From contig NC_016609.1 in the NCBI RefSeq assembly GCF_000246855.1, positions 2,294,001 to 2,358,000 of the forward strand: 64,000 nucleotides of DNA. Reading direction: 5' to 3'. The position numbers and the translations under genes are program-made. The notes beneath the pieces were generated by a model. It searched no databases. It saw only the letters and a list, made by a program, of their open reading frames with translations, and had not been told where the DNA came from. Each line of letters begins with the position of its first letter. Within the stretch, counting starts at the first letter, position 1. Of this stretch, positions 50,536-60,300 are shown one piece after another. The stretch is from Niastella koreensis GR20-10. Its GTDB lineage: Bacteria; Bacteroidota; Bacteroidia; Chitinophagales; Chitinophagaceae.

Positions 50536-53394
50536 CTAGAATTTTACTTTAGCACCCAGGGTAACTGTCTTCATCAAAGGATAGCCCATTGACAGTCTTT
50601 CCGGCTCCAGGCCATCGATCTTTGTGCTTAACAGGTTATTGCCACTAACATAAATTCTCAGCACGTCCACCTTCTTCAGGAAACTTTTTGCCGGAAGTGT
50701 GTAACCTACTTCAACGCTGCGTAATTTGATGAAGTTGCCGCTGCGAAGCCAGTAATCAGCCTGCTGGTTATTGTTGTTGTTTACCAGGGTTGATAACCTG
50801 GGCGAAGTGGCAGTGGCCGCTGTTTCCGGTGTCCAAGGGTTGTTGCTGAAAACAGTGATGTTGTTATTGTTAGCCAAAGGATGCGTATAATCATAGGCAT
50901 CGTCCAGCAGGCTCACTGTTCTGTGCATTACACCCTGAACAAATGCATCGAAATCAAAACCGGCATACCTGAAGCCAGCATTGAAGCCGAGGGTCATTTC
51001 GGGCAGTTTTGTAAACTTCATCGGTGTTTTATCATAGTCATTGATGATACCGTCACCATTTATGTCAACATATTTTAAATCGCCGGGGTGAACCTGGCCA
51101 TATGTTGATTTAACCACACCTGCCACCAGGTTTCCGTTTGCATCAAAATCGTTCACCTGGTAAAAGCCGGCGGTTTGCAGGCCCGTGAACTGGTTAATTC
51201 GGTATCCTTTCTGATACAGGTAACCGTAGGGTTGTGCATCCTCTGCCTTTTTGGTTATTTCATTGTGGGCATATGAAAATGAAACGCCTGCATAATATTC
51301 AAAGCCTTCTTTTATTTTATCGTTGTACCTGATGGCCACTTCCGCGCCTTTATTCGTTGCTTCACCACTGTTCATATTTCTGAAAGTAAAGCCGGTATAG
51401 GCAGGAACACCAACCGGTGCTTCCAGGATCCCTGTTCTTTTTTCAGCAAATACATCGATCGTAGCGTTTAACTTTTTCAGCAGTGTCAGGTCAACACCAA
51501 TATTGGCGGTTCTTTTTTGCTCCCAGGTAAAGTTGGCATTGGGGTAGGGGCCTTCGCTCCGTCCGCCATAACCGGTGGTAGTATTGGTAGTTCCCATGGT
51601 AACACCTCCATTGGTAATGCCCCATCTTTCATATAAGAAACGGAAGTTCTCATTGGTATTAGCTGTTATACCATAGGAAGCTCTTACTTTCAGGAAGTCG
51701 ATCAGGCTGTTGTCTTTCAGAAAATCTTCCTTGCTGGCTATCCAGCCCAAACCCAATGCAGGGAATAAGCCATAACGATGACCGGCCTTAAAATCGCCTG
51801 AACCCGCATAGGAGAACGACAGGTCGGCTACATACTTTTGATCGTAATCGTAGGTGAATGCACCGCGCAATCCCTGTTCAACCACGGGGAAAATCTGGCC
51901 ATCATGCGTGTAATTGGAACGGTTTACCTGTAACATCCCGGTAAAACCATGTTTGCCAAAGGTGCGGTCATAATTGAAGCCAAACTGAAGGCTGTTCCTG
52001 TTCCAGTGGTCATTACCGGCATCATTGATGCTGGAACCTACTGCTCCTAACACTTTGTAGGTTATATTACCCTTTGAATCTATAACCGGGTTGTCGTAAG
52101 CGTCTTTTGTAACTTCGTATGAAGGTACAGTGAAGCCTGTTTCATATACACCCACATACAGGTTGGTATACGAAACGCCACCGCTGAATGATAACCCTTT
52201 GGTGATTGCATCGAGTTTTTCATTAAAGCTGAGGTTGGTACCTAAACTTCTGGTGTGCGACCGGTAAATTCCATTTTGTCTTAATAACTGTACCGGGTTG
52301 AATTTATACACCGAACTGTTGCCCCAGCTGCCATCCAGGTTCTTTACAGCAAATGCTGCGGCCGGAATGCGTAATAAATTCGCGAACAGTGAGGAGGCGG
52401 TAAAGCCATCTGGCGTATTACGATCTTCGATAATGCCCGAAACTGTTGCTTTTACGGAAAGGTTTTTTGTTAACTGTGCATTGAAGTTCGTTCTTAAGTT
52501 CATCCTTTTGTATTTGGCATTGGTGCCAAAATCTTTACTGATGGCATCTGCATCTTTATACGCGCCTTTAAAATCAGTATACCCACCCAGTACGAAGAAC
52601 CTGGCCTTATTGGTGCCACCGCGGAAAGAAACGCTGTAGTCCTGGGTTGCAGAATTATTGGTCAGTACTTTATCGTACCAGTTTACATTGGGGTGAAAAG
52701 GATCGTCGTTGCTTTTGTACAACTCGGGGTTGTAATATTTAATGGGCAATCCATCGTTTTGTAATGCTTTGTTATAAGCGGTTACATAGCCATAGGCATC
52801 CATTACTTTGGGCATGGCGATGGGAGTAAGGTTTCCATAACGACCGTTGAACTCAATTTTTGCTCTGTTCGATGGAGTGCCTTCTTTGGTGCGAACGCTT
52901 AATACGCCTGCTCCGCCATCAAAGCCATAGATGGCCAGTGCGGCGGCATCTTTCAGCAAGGTCACCGATTCAATTTCAAATGGCGACAGGGCCGACAGAG
53001 CATTCAGGTCTACCTGGAAACCGTCCAGGTAAATAGAAAGTGCGTTGCCGGCAATATTCCAGCTGCTTTGTCCGCGCATATATAAAGTAGGACCATCATA
53101 ACCCGGTTCGCCGGAACCTGTTGCTACGGTTAACCCGGGTATTCTTGCCTGTAAGGTATTTAACAAGTTACCGGCATTTGTTCTTGCCAGTTCTTCACCG
53201 GTAATAGTGAACAGGGCGCCGGTTGTGCGCCAGGATTTTTCACTTCTGAGGCCAAGGTCAACCGTTGTGGCTGGTATTTTCGATGGCAATACAATCGTAT
53301 CCTGCTGGTTTCCTGTTGCTGTTTGGGCCTGCGTTACCGAGTAGCCGCTCATCAGCATCAGGCAGGCAATTAGTTTTATATTTTTAAATTTCAT
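50536..53394 (-). CDS. SusC/RagA family TonB-dependent transporter, short N-terminus (SusC-B)
   Basis: This 952-aa outer-membrane transporter has a signal peptide (ATG 53394; LIACLMLMSGYSVTQA) and a plug with NLLNTLQARIPGLTVATGSGEPGYDGPTLYMRGQSS and SVTLLKDAAALAIYGFDGGAGVLSVRTKEG. The barrel ends KTVTLGAKVKF. Unlike most SusC proteins it lacks the CarboxypepD_reg-like domain before the plug; only about 40 residues separate the signal from the plug. It is energised by TonB-ExbBD and works with SusD-B. Substrate unknown. Confidence 0.92.
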   Translation of the reverse strand: MKFKNIKLIACLMLMSGYSVTQAQTATGNQQDTIVLPSKIPATTVDLGLRSEKSWRTTGALFTITGEELARTNAGNLLNTLQARIPGLTVATGSGEPGYDGPTLYMRGQSSWNIAGNALSIYLDGFQVDLNALSALSPFEIESVTLLKDAAALAIYGFDGGAGVLSVRTKEGTPSNRAKIEFNGRYGNLTPIAMPKVMDAYGYVTAYNKALQNDGLPIKYYNPELYKSNDDPFHPNVNWYDKVLTNNSATQDYSVSFRGGTNKARFFVLGGYTDFKGAYKDADAISKDFGTNAKYKRMNLRTNFNAQLTKNLSVKATVSGIIEDRNTPDGFTASSLFANLLRIPAAAFAVKNLDGSWGNSSVYKFNPVQLLRQNGIYRSHTRSLGTNLSFNEKLDAITKGLSFSGGVSYTNLYVGVYETGFTVPSYEVTKDAYDNPVIDSKGNITYKVLGAVGSSINDAGNDHWNRNSLQFGFNYDRTFGKHGFTGMLQVNRSNYTHDGQIFPVVEQGLRGAFTYDYDQKYVADLSFSYAGSGDFKAGHRYGLFPALGLGWIASKEDFLKDNSLIDFLKVRASYGITANTNENFRFLYERWGITNGGVTMGTTNTTTGYGGRSEGPYPNANFTWEQKRTANIGVDLTLLKKLNATIDVFAEKRTGILEAPVGVPAYTGFTFRNMNSGEATNKGAEVAIRYNDKIKEGFEYYAGVSFSYAHNEITKKAEDAQPYGYLYQKGYRINQFTGLQTAGFYQVNDFDANGNLVAGVVKSTYGQVHPGDLKYVDINGDGIINDYDKTPMKFTKLPEMTLGFNAGFRYAGFDFDAFVQGVMHRTVSLLDDAYDYTHPLANNNNITVFSNNPWTPETAATATSPRLSTLVNNNNNQQADYWLRSGNFIKLRSVEVGYTLPAKSFLKKVDVLRIYVSGNNLLSTKIDGLEPERLSMGYPLMKTVTLGAKVKF

Positions 53395-53428
53395 TGTTTT
53401 CAAGTTAATCGTTCAATAGACTTTATTA

Positions 53429-55357
53429 CTACCATCCGGGATTTTGACCATCCCAGCCTTCACCGCCTAAATACCTTAAACTGATCTCAGCGTAAGGAAA
53501 TGGCACATAGTAATATTTTACCGGGAATGTTCTTGACCCATAAGAGATCGTATTCCAGTTCAGGAATGGATTGGTAGGTTTGGGAGTAGTACCATTGGTT
53601 GATGCCGTTACAGCAAAGCCGTGCAGCGTAGTGTTTAACACAATGTGCGCGGTTAACCAGCGGTGCAGGTCGTTATAGCGGTGGTCTTCAAAAGCCAGTT
53701 CTATTGAACGCTCGTTTTGAACAGCAGCCCTGAATGTAGCAACATCGGGCAGCATGGCAGCCGTTTTATCGGGCATACCTGCGCGTTGCCTGATGGCATT
53801 CAGGTACTGGAATGATTCGGCAGAAGGGCCCTGGAACTCGTTCAACGCTTCTGCATAGCTTAAATAAAATTCCGCCAAACGGAATACCGGCCATGCAAAG
53901 TGGTTGTCGTTATTATTGTCAACGCGGGCAACAAATTTTGAGCTCTCCACGGCGCTGCCGGTGTTATCACCTGCATTGGTATCGTCAACCAGGCTTCCCT
54001 TTTGATAAGCACCGTCTGCTGATGCTTTGTAATAAGGTAAAAATGTTTTACCGCTGTTATACCACTGGCCGGCATATGCCAGGCACTGGTAGGCGCGTGG
54101 ATCCAGGTTCAGGCCTTCAAAGTAGGTTTTGAAATCGTTTCCTGAAGCAGTGGCTACCCAGGTAGTACCATCTCTTTTCTCATATTTTTGGAGGAACTCG
54201 ATGGGCACGTTGTTCTTGGCGCCCCAGCCCATTTGACGAACTTTGGAGGTATTATACCTGCCCCAGTCGGCCCAGCCGTCGCGGTTCGGGTCATTTTGAT
54301 TGTATGTATTTACCAGGATCATTTCGGGGTTGCCATACGTTCCGGCTGTTCCCCAAACATTGTTACAAACTGCTTCATAGTCGGCCAGGCCGGCGTAGTT
54401 ATCAGTTTTTACTGTTGTGGTTGGTTTACCGGTATTGTATAAAGACACGCCTGCAGATGAGGCGGCATCGATCACTGCTTTGGCAGCATCGGCAGCTCTT
54501 TTCCAGCGGGTTTTATCATACGAAGGGTAACATAATACAGAATCTCTGGCATCATTGTAACGGGCAGCGCTTATGGCGCCTTTCATATCTGCCGGTGTAT
54601 TATACAGGGGGCTTGCTGCATATAACAAGATCCTTGATTTTAACGCCAGCGCAGCCAGGCTGGTAATTCTGCCATAGTCGCTGGACACCCGGGTGGCGGG
54701 TAATAACGTGGCCGCCGCATCGCACCAGCTAACCAATGAGTCAACTAATGATTGAATAGAAGCCCGGGGGATATCGATCTTTGAATCGCCCGATAATACC
54801 TGTGATACAATGGGAACGCCGCCATACAAGCGAAACGCACTGTAATGGGCCATAACGCGGCAAAACAAAGCCTGTCCCTTAACATCTGCTATCCAGTCAG
54901 ACGTGGCATCTGTTACTTTGTCGATGTTCTTTAATACCAGGTTGGCTTTCCTGATGGCTTTATACCAATTGGTGAATGCTACTGCGGCGGTGTTACCACG
55001 CTGGGTAACGGGGCCCCTGTCGATGCTGTACGTGGGAGCCATGCCGCCTGCTATGTAATAGTTGAAGTTTAAATTCTGGGCCACCCATTGTGCACCAGGC
55101 AATAACAGGTGCACCTGGTCGGTCAGCACATCTTCGCGGCTGTCGCCTGAGGAATTCAGTACAAAACCAGTAGGAACACACCAATCGTACATATCCGCTA
55201 CTGCATAGTTCGCCTGTTTTTGAGTATGGAAGATGGTGTCTACTGTAATGTCGCCACCTTTTGGTTTTTCAAGGAAACTTTTTGAACAACCGGTGCTCAT
55301 CATGCCTGCCGTAACGATGCCGGCTGCCAGCACAAAAGGAATATATAGTCTTTTCAT
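53429..55357 (-). CDS. SusD/RagB family outer-membrane lipoprotein (SusD-A)
   Basis: This 642-aa lipoprotein starts at ATG 55357, with a signal (RLYIPFVLAAGIVTAGMMSTGC) whose final Cys is the lipidation site. Family features are ADMYDWCVPTGF, FCRVMAHYSAFRLYGGVPIVSQVL, SYAEALNEFQGPS and NERSIELAFEDHRYNDLHRWL. It is larger than SusD-B by about 80 residues. It pairs with SusC-A immediately upstream (24-bp gap) and is probably translated with it. Confidence 0.92.
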   Translation of the reverse strand: MKRLYIPFVLAAGIVTAGMMSTGCSKSFLEKPKGGDITVDTIFHTQKQANYAVADMYDWCVPTGFVLNSSGDSREDVLTDQVHLLLPGAQWVAQNLNFNYYIAGGMAPTYSIDRGPVTQRGNTAAVAFTNWYKAIRKANLVLKNIDKVTDATSDWIADVKGQALFCRVMAHYSAFRLYGGVPIVSQVLSGDSKIDIPRASIQSLVDSLVSWCDAAATLLPATRVSSDYGRITSLAALALKSRILLYAASPLYNTPADMKGAISAARYNDARDSVLCYPSYDKTRWKRAADAAKAVIDAASSAGVSLYNTGKPTTTVKTDNYAGLADYEAVCNNVWGTAGTYGNPEMILVNTYNQNDPNRDGWADWGRYNTSKVRQMGWGAKNNVPIEFLQKYEKRDGTTWVATASGNDFKTYFEGLNLDPRAYQCLAYAGQWYNSGKTFLPYYKASADGAYQKGSLVDDTNAGDNTGSAVESSKFVARVDNNNDNHFAWPVFRLAEFYLSYAEALNEFQGPSAESFQYLNAIRQRAGMPDKTAAMLPDVATFRAAVQNERSIELAFEDHRYNDLHRWLTAHIVLNTTLHGFAVTASTNGTTPKPTNPFLNWNTISYGSRTFPVKYYYVPFPYAEISLRYLGGEGWDGQNPGW

Positions 55358-55381
55358 TCTTTTTTGTTTTCGGTTCAACAA

Positions 55382-58300
55382 TTAAAACCCAACATTGATA
55401 CCTGCATTAAAGGTGCGGGTAAGGCCATAGCCCATGACGCCCATGTTTTCAGGATCGCCCCAGATCTTGTTCTTGTTCCAGGTGTACAGGTTGAAACCAT
55501 TCGCGTATACCCGAACAGAACCAATGCCTACCTTATCAAGCATACCTCTTTGGAAAGTGTAGCCTATTTCTGCATTTTTCAACCGCAGGTAGGAAGAATT
55601 TACATGGAAGTAAGTATTCTGATAAGCCTGGCGGTTATAGGCGGCAATGGGGAAGTTGATCTTGTCGCCGGCGGCATACCGTTCAGGAGTAAACCGGTTC
55701 CAGTCTACTTCAAACAACGCCTCGGTAGTACCATTGAAATGCAGGTCGGTGCTTGGCATTGGATTGGCCTCTACACCAGTTGCTCCCTGCAGTAAGATCG
55801 ACATATCGAATCCTTTATAACCAAAACCGAATGAAATGCCATAGGTTACGCGGGGAATATTGGTATAGCCAGACCGCATGTAATCCTTGTTATCTATAAC
55901 ACCATCATGGTTGATGTCGAGGATTTTGACATCGCCGGGCTGCAACGGTACATTGCCGAAAGAAAGGTCTTTCTGATAAACGGTTTGGCCGGCGGCATTC
56001 AGATAGGGTTTGCCATCGGGACCCATCGCTGCTCTGGGTTTCGATAAAATGGGATTGTTGTTACCATCTACCTCATATAATTCGGCCCACGATGTATATA
56101 AGCCATTTGCCTGTAACAGCAACGACTGGTTTATTGGCTTACCGGTTTGTGCCTGGTACTCCAGGCCGGGAACGATTGCTTCATCCCTGAACTCGATCTT
56201 GTTCTTGTTGTTGGACACATTACCTTTTATCCAGTAAGTGAAGTTTTTGGAAGCCCTGTCGCGGTACGTAATTTCCAGTTCATTGCCCCAGTTCTTTACC
56301 TTACCAATATTGGCAAATGGCAATGTTGCCGCTACTATCCCGGGAACAGTTCCCCTTTGAGAAAGGATCTTTGTTCTGTTCTCCGTATAGTGGTCGTACG
56401 TGATGCTTACTTTTTCCCTGAACAGCGTAGCCTCGAAACCGATATTCGCTTTTGCAGAAGTTTCCCAGGTTACGTTTGGATTACCTATCCTGCTTTCGTA
56501 GGCAGCCCGTACCACATTACGGTTTGAACCAGCCTGGCCAAAGTAATAACCCCTGATAACAGAATCGTTATAAGCCCATACGTCGGGTAAATAGAGATAC
56601 CGGTTACCCTGGATCTGGTCATTACCCACTTTACCATACGATCCTCTTACTTTCAGGAAAGAAACAATATTGTTTTGGGGGAAGAAATCTTCTTTGCTGG
56701 CTATCCAGCCCGCTGAAACAGCCGGGAAGTAATCAAATCTCAACCCTTCCGGGAAGTTTTCAGAACCGTTGTATCCCAGGTCCATTTCGGCCAGGTATTT
56801 TGACTTATACGCGTAGGTAAGTCTGCTAACCAAACCCTGGTAAGCATGTGGCAGGTTATACTGCAGGCTGGGATCGAACTTCTTGCTAACGTTAACCATG
56901 GCCAGCGCGGTAACAGCATGATCGCCGAAAGTGCGGTTATAGTTCAGGGCAAATTCTGCATACCAGGTACGCCATTTACCTTTATAATAATTCGCTTTAC
57001 GGGTGGAAGGCGCCTCGTTGTTCATTTGCACCCAAATTGGATTCAGGTTATCGCCATTGGGGTTGGGACGCACTGTCCAGTATACGGGGAACGACTGTCC
57101 CTCTGAGGTGCTGGAGAACCAGCTGTCATAAGCGCCCTTCGCGTTTACGGTAAGCCCTTTGGTAATGAAATCGAGTTTATGAATTAAATTGAGCGAAGAG
57201 TTAAGGGTGCTTTGCTCATTTACATTATACTTGTTACGCATAGCCAAACTATACAAGGGATTGAATTGTTCGGCTGTATTTCCCCAGATAAAGGTGAACT
57301 TGTTATCGATAAAACCAGGCGAACCCATTGGATTGGTCCACATCAGGTTCTTCTCATAGTTATACCCGTCATTATCCATACCTGTGATCTGAACAAACTG
57401 GGTACCTATATTAACTGCGATCTTGAAATTGTCGTTTACATCAAAATCAAAATTGCCTCTTACATTATACCGGTTCTTCCGGTAATCCATTTCCTTTGAG
57501 AAGGGCATGTAACTGGTGTTGAACATACCACCCTGGGTTAAATAGCCTGCAGACAGGAAATATTTTACTCCTTTGGTGCCACCGGTTGCATTTACATTCG
57601 CCTGGGTTTGAGGCGCGTGATTTTTATAGATCTGGTCCTGCCAGTTTTGATCGGGATGGAAGTATGGATCGTAATAAGGGTTTTTACTTCCGTCGGCCAG
57701 TGTTGGTGTATGTGCATTCTGATAATATTTCAGGTCGTTATCAGAATATTGTGGTGCATATCCCGTATTTCTTTTGTCAACGAATTTCGACCAGCCATCT
57801 GCCTGGTTCAATACATCGGGGTCATTGGCGTGTTGCTGCCAGTAAGTTTCAAAAATTTGTTCGTTACGCAGGGTAGCGTATTGATAGGAGTTTACATACT
57901 TGGGCAACCTGGTAAACTGGTTGGCAGCGGTTTGTACGGTAGCGCTTACTTTGGTGTTTCCTTCCTTACCACGTTTTGTAGTGATAAGAATTACGCCATT
58001 GGCGCCCCGTACCCCAAACACGGCTGTGGCAGATGCATCTTTAAGAATACTGATCGTTTCCACTTCATTGGGATCGATCTCATTATAAGAATCCCGTACC
58101 ACACCATCCACCATTATTAATGGATTGGTAGCGGTACCACCGGCATAGGTACCAACACCTCTGATGTAAAGGTTGGATGCGTCGGAACCTGGTTTGCCGG
58201 AAGTTTGTATAGAGGTTAAACCGGGCAAACGGCCAGCCAAACCATTACTGATGTTGGCTACCGGCGATTGAACAAGGTCCTTGCCCGACACCGTACTGAT

Positions 58301-58690
58301 GGCCGCAGTTACCGAGGCCTTCTTTTGCTGGCCATAGGCTACTACAATTACATCAGATAAATTAGCCGCATCGCTTTTTTGCATAGAGACGGAAAAAACA
58401 GTCTTGCTGCCAATTGTAATTTCATTGGAGGTATAACTCAGGCTTGTTATCCTCAATACTTTGCATGAAGCATCAATCGTTAGTGAAAATTTTCCCTCGG
58501 CGTCTGTTACCGTACCGAGGATTGTATTTCCGGGTGTTTTGGTCGTTTCAACAGAAGCTCCGGCAATAGGGTTGCCTTTCTCGTCTTTTACGGCACCACT
58601 GATCTTTCTTGTTTGGCCGATTGCGACCTGTTGAATTACAATCGCCAGAAAAAATAGCAGCAGCCGGCACAAAAGCTGTCTTTTGTTCAT
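55382..58690 (-). CDS. SusC/RagA family TonB-dependent transporter (SusC-A)
   Basis: This 1,102-aa transporter has a signal peptide (NKRQLLCRLLLFFLAIVIQQVAIG), a CarboxypepD_reg-like domain (about 28-110, ISGAVKDEKGNPIAGASVETTKT) and a plug with LSDVIVVAYGQQKKASVTAA, NISNGLAGRLPGLT and DASATAVFGVRGANGVILITTKRG. The barrel ends NAGINVGF. It is the first gene of the operon. No FecR/sigma-factor pair lies upstream, so control is not of the classical extracytoplasmic-sigma type. Substrate unknown; SusCD pairs import glycans or peptides. Confidence 0.94.
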   Translation of the reverse strand: MNKRQLLCRLLLFFLAIVIQQVAIGQTRKISGAVKDEKGNPIAGASVETTKTPGNTILGTVTDAEGKFSLTIDASCKVLRITSLSYTSNEITIGSKTVFSVSMQKSDAANLSDVIVVAYGQQKKASVTAAISTVSGKDLVQSPVANISNGLAGRLPGLTSIQTSGKPGSDASNLYIRGVGTYAGGTATNPLIMVDGVVRDSYNEIDPNEVETISILKDASATAVFGVRGANGVILITTKRGKEGNTKVSATVQTAANQFTRLPKYVNSYQYATLRNEQIFETYWQQHANDPDVLNQADGWSKFVDKRNTGYAPQYSDNDLKYYQNAHTPTLADGSKNPYYDPYFHPDQNWQDQIYKNHAPQTQANVNATGGTKGVKYFLSAGYLTQGGMFNTSYMPFSKEMDYRKNRYNVRGNFDFDVNDNFKIAVNIGTQFVQITGMDNDGYNYEKNLMWTNPMGSPGFIDNKFTFIWGNTAEQFNPLYSLAMRNKYNVNEQSTLNSSLNLIHKLDFITKGLTVNAKGAYDSWFSSTSEGQSFPVYWTVRPNPNGDNLNPIWVQMNNEAPSTRKANYYKGKWRTWYAEFALNYNRTFGDHAVTALAMVNVSKKFDPSLQYNLPHAYQGLVSRLTYAYKSKYLAEMDLGYNGSENFPEGLRFDYFPAVSAGWIASKEDFFPQNNIVSFLKVRGSYGKVGNDQIQGNRYLYLPDVWAYNDSVIRGYYFGQAGSNRNVVRAAYESRIGNPNVTWETSAKANIGFEATLFREKVSITYDHYTENRTKILSQRGTVPGIVAATLPFANIGKVKNWGNELEITYRDRASKNFTYWIKGNVSNNKNKIEFRDEAIVPGLEYQAQTGKPINQSLLLQANGLYTSWAELYEVDGNNNPILSKPRAAMGPDGKPYLNAAGQTVYQKDLSFGNVPLQPGDVKILDINHDGVIDNKDYMRSGYTNIPRVTYGISFGFGYKGFDMSILLQGATGVEANPMPSTDLHFNGTTEALFEVDWNRFTPERYAAGDKINFPIAAYNRQAYQNTYFHVNSSYLRLKNAEIGYTFQRGMLDKVGIGSVRVYANGFNLYTWNKNKIWGDPENMGVMGYGLTRTFNAGINVGF

Positions 58691-58956
58691 AGCTCTCAAT
58701 AGTTGTTTTGGTGATAAATGAAAATTGTTACCTGGATGAAATTTGGGTAAATCGGAAACTTTGGAGAAGAATAAATTGTCCTATGTAATGGAGCCCGGAG
58801 AATCTCCGGGAAAAGATGGTAATGTTGACAAGCATCGCTACGGGGTTTTAGTTTTTCAGGATGCAATATTGGATTTATAAAACCCGTACACAAATATATA
58901 GGTACGTCAAAACCTCTACATTTAAAAATAACCTAATTGATAATCAGTTGCTTGTA

Positions 58957-58971
58957 TTGCGTCATGCGCAA
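58957..58971. promoter_or_regulatory. Palindrome TTGCG-N5-CGCAA upstream of Crp-family gene
   Basis: A perfect inverted repeat TTGCG/CGCAA lies about 50 bp before the ATG at 59022. It could be an autoregulatory operator of the Crp-family regulator. The rest of 58691-59021 holds the susC leader, a small CCGG hairpin at 58794-58810 and AT-rich sequence with no other recognisable element. Confidence 0.35.
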
Positions 58972-59021
58972 AAGTTACTACATCAGTGCCCTTTTGTACC
59001 TTCATTGATAAATCACTTCAC

Positions 59022-59606
59022 ATGTTTGATCTGCTTTTTGATCACCTAGCTCGCTTTGTTCGCATCAACGAAACGGAACGGGAAATTTTACTGTCGAAAC
59101 TGAAGTATAAAAAGGTATCAAAAAAGGAGTTTCTTTTAAAGCAGGGACAGATCTGTTCGGGTAATTATTTTGTATTATCAGGTTGTATACGTTTGTATTC
59201 AATAACTGACAATGGGACAGAACAGATCCTGCAGTTTGCCATTCCTGGCTGGTGGATCAGCGATTATCAGAGTTTTCAAAACAACATTCCATCAACATAT
59301 AATATCCAGGTAGTAGAAGATTCAGAAATTGCCATCATTACCCGGTCAGATTCCGATGAACTGTTTCAACAAATTCCTGTGTTGAATAATTATTTCAGGT
59401 TGTTGATGCAGCGGGCCTATACAGCCGCGCTAAGAAAAATGGAGTTGCTGTTGGTTACTTCTGCCGAAGAACGCTATTTTCAATTCGTGAAAAACTACCC
59501 GGAATTTGTTCAACAGGTTCCGCAATACATGCTTGCCTCGTTTTTAGGGTTTACCCCGGAGTTTTTGAGTATGCTCCGCGCGAAAGTTAAATCGGGGGGA
59601 AATTAA
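59022..59606 (+). CDS. Crp/Fnr-family transcription regulator
   Basis: This 194-aa protein has a cNMP-binding-type domain (about 20-125; KEFLLKQGQICSGNYFVLSGCIRLYS) and a C-terminal HTH region (QYMLASFLGFTPEFLSMLRAK). It has only two Cys in the sensor domain and no N-terminal Cys cluster, so it is not an Fe-S FNR-type oxygen sensor. Such regulators often control AhpD-like and DoxX genes in Bacteroidetes, and both lie just downstream. ATG 59022 was chosen because upstream codons lie in non-homologous sequence. Confidence 0.85.
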   Translation: MFDLLFDHLARFVRINETEREILLSKLKYKKVSKKEFLLKQGQICSGNYFVLSGCIRLYSITDNGTEQILQFAIPGWWISDYQSFQNNIPSTYNIQVVEDSEIAIITRSDSDELFQQIPVLNNYFRLLMQRAYTAALRKMELLLVTSAEERYFQFVKNYPEFVQQVPQYMLASFLGFTPEFLSMLRAKVKSGGN

Positions 59607-59610
59607 AAGC

Positions 59611-59712
59611 AGTTACAAGTTACAGTTTGCAGGTTACAGGGTTCCTATAATTCGGGAACTCAGCCATTGTTCAGCATGCACATGCTTACCCTGTAACCTG
59701 AAACTTGTAACC
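59611..59712. repeat. Imperfect inverted repeat (GTTACAAGTT / CCTGTAAC family)
   Basis: The left arm (about 59612-59641, including GGTTACAGGGT) and right arm (about 59688-59711, including ACCCTGTAACCT) are near-complementary around a 46-nt spacer. The hairpin separates the Crp gene from the convergent AhpD gene and may end both transcripts, though it lacks a good T-run. The sequence resembles a repeat family common between genes in Bacteroidetes. Confidence 0.5.
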
Positions 59713-59755
59713 CGGGAATCATATTATATATATACGCCCCGGTTTTAAACATGTT

Positions 59756-60205
59756 CTACATATGGTCCAGCGTGGGCCTCATGTGGGTGCTTACGCCAAT
59801 CCGGTTCCATGCATTAATGGTGATGATGGCCATTATTACCTGGGCCAGTTTTTCTTCCCCTAATTGTTTCAGCGCCTCGTTGTAGGTTTCGTCACTTACG
59901 CCATGTACGGAAATGTGGGTGATCTCCTCCGCCAGCGCCAGCACCGCCCGCTCAGTATCGTTGTAGAAAGGAGTTTCGCGCCAGGCGCTCAGTCCATAAA
60001 TACGTTGTTCGGTTTCACCGAGTTTTCTTGCATCTTTTGTATGCATGTTAATACAATAGGAGCAACCGTTTATCTGGGATACCCTGATCTTTATTAATTC
60101 CTTTAACAAAGGCTCTATTTTGCTTTGACTCAAATACTTTTCAAGCGCATACATAGCTTCGTATGCTTTGGGTTGTAATTGCTGAAGATCAATCCTTTTG
60201 CTCAT
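59756..60205 (-). CDS. Carboxymuconolactone decarboxylase / AhpD-family protein
   Basis: This 149-aa protein has the AhpD core with the redox pair CSYCINMHTKDARKLG and the helical signature ERAVLALAEEITHISVHGVSDETYNEALKQLGEEKLAQVIMAIITINAWNRIG. The CxxC-x3-H centre reduces peroxiredoxins or other disulfides in the AhpD group. It is divergent from a DoxX gene. A perfect 16-bp palindrome (60251-60266) lies between them and could bind the Crp-family regulator. CMD-type genes are also typical neighbours of ECF41 sigma factors. Confidence 0.92.
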   Translation of the reverse strand: MSKRIDLQQLQPKAYEAMYALEKYLSQSKIEPLLKELIKIRVSQINGCSYCINMHTKDARKLGETEQRIYGLSAWRETPFYNDTERAVLALAEEITHISVHGVSDETYNEALKQLGEEKLAQVIMAIITINAWNRIGVSTHMRPTLDHM

Positions 60206-60250
60206 CTTTTAATATTTTCCACAAAGCTACCTGCGGCCCGGATCAAATAA

Positions 60251-60266
60251 CTTAAACTACTTTAAG
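60251..60266. promoter_or_regulatory. Palindrome CTTAAA-CTAC-TTTAAG between AhpD and DoxX genes
   Basis: A perfect inverted repeat with arms CTTAAA/TTTAAG around CTAC lies 46 bp before the AhpD start and 35 bp before the DoxX start. Its position suits control of both divergent genes by one regulator. Confidence 0.5.
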
Positions 60267-60300
60267 AAAGGAAATGGGCGGTTCGTATAGCTTTGTACCT

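Noticed and set aside
59022..59606. Crp-family protein at 59022 as the regulator of the paired FNR-like boxes
   Set aside because: It lies about 27 kb from the nearest box pair, lacks the N-terminal Cys cluster of oxygen-sensing FNR, and has a locally matching set of targets (AhpD, DoxX). The true regulator is probably outside the window.
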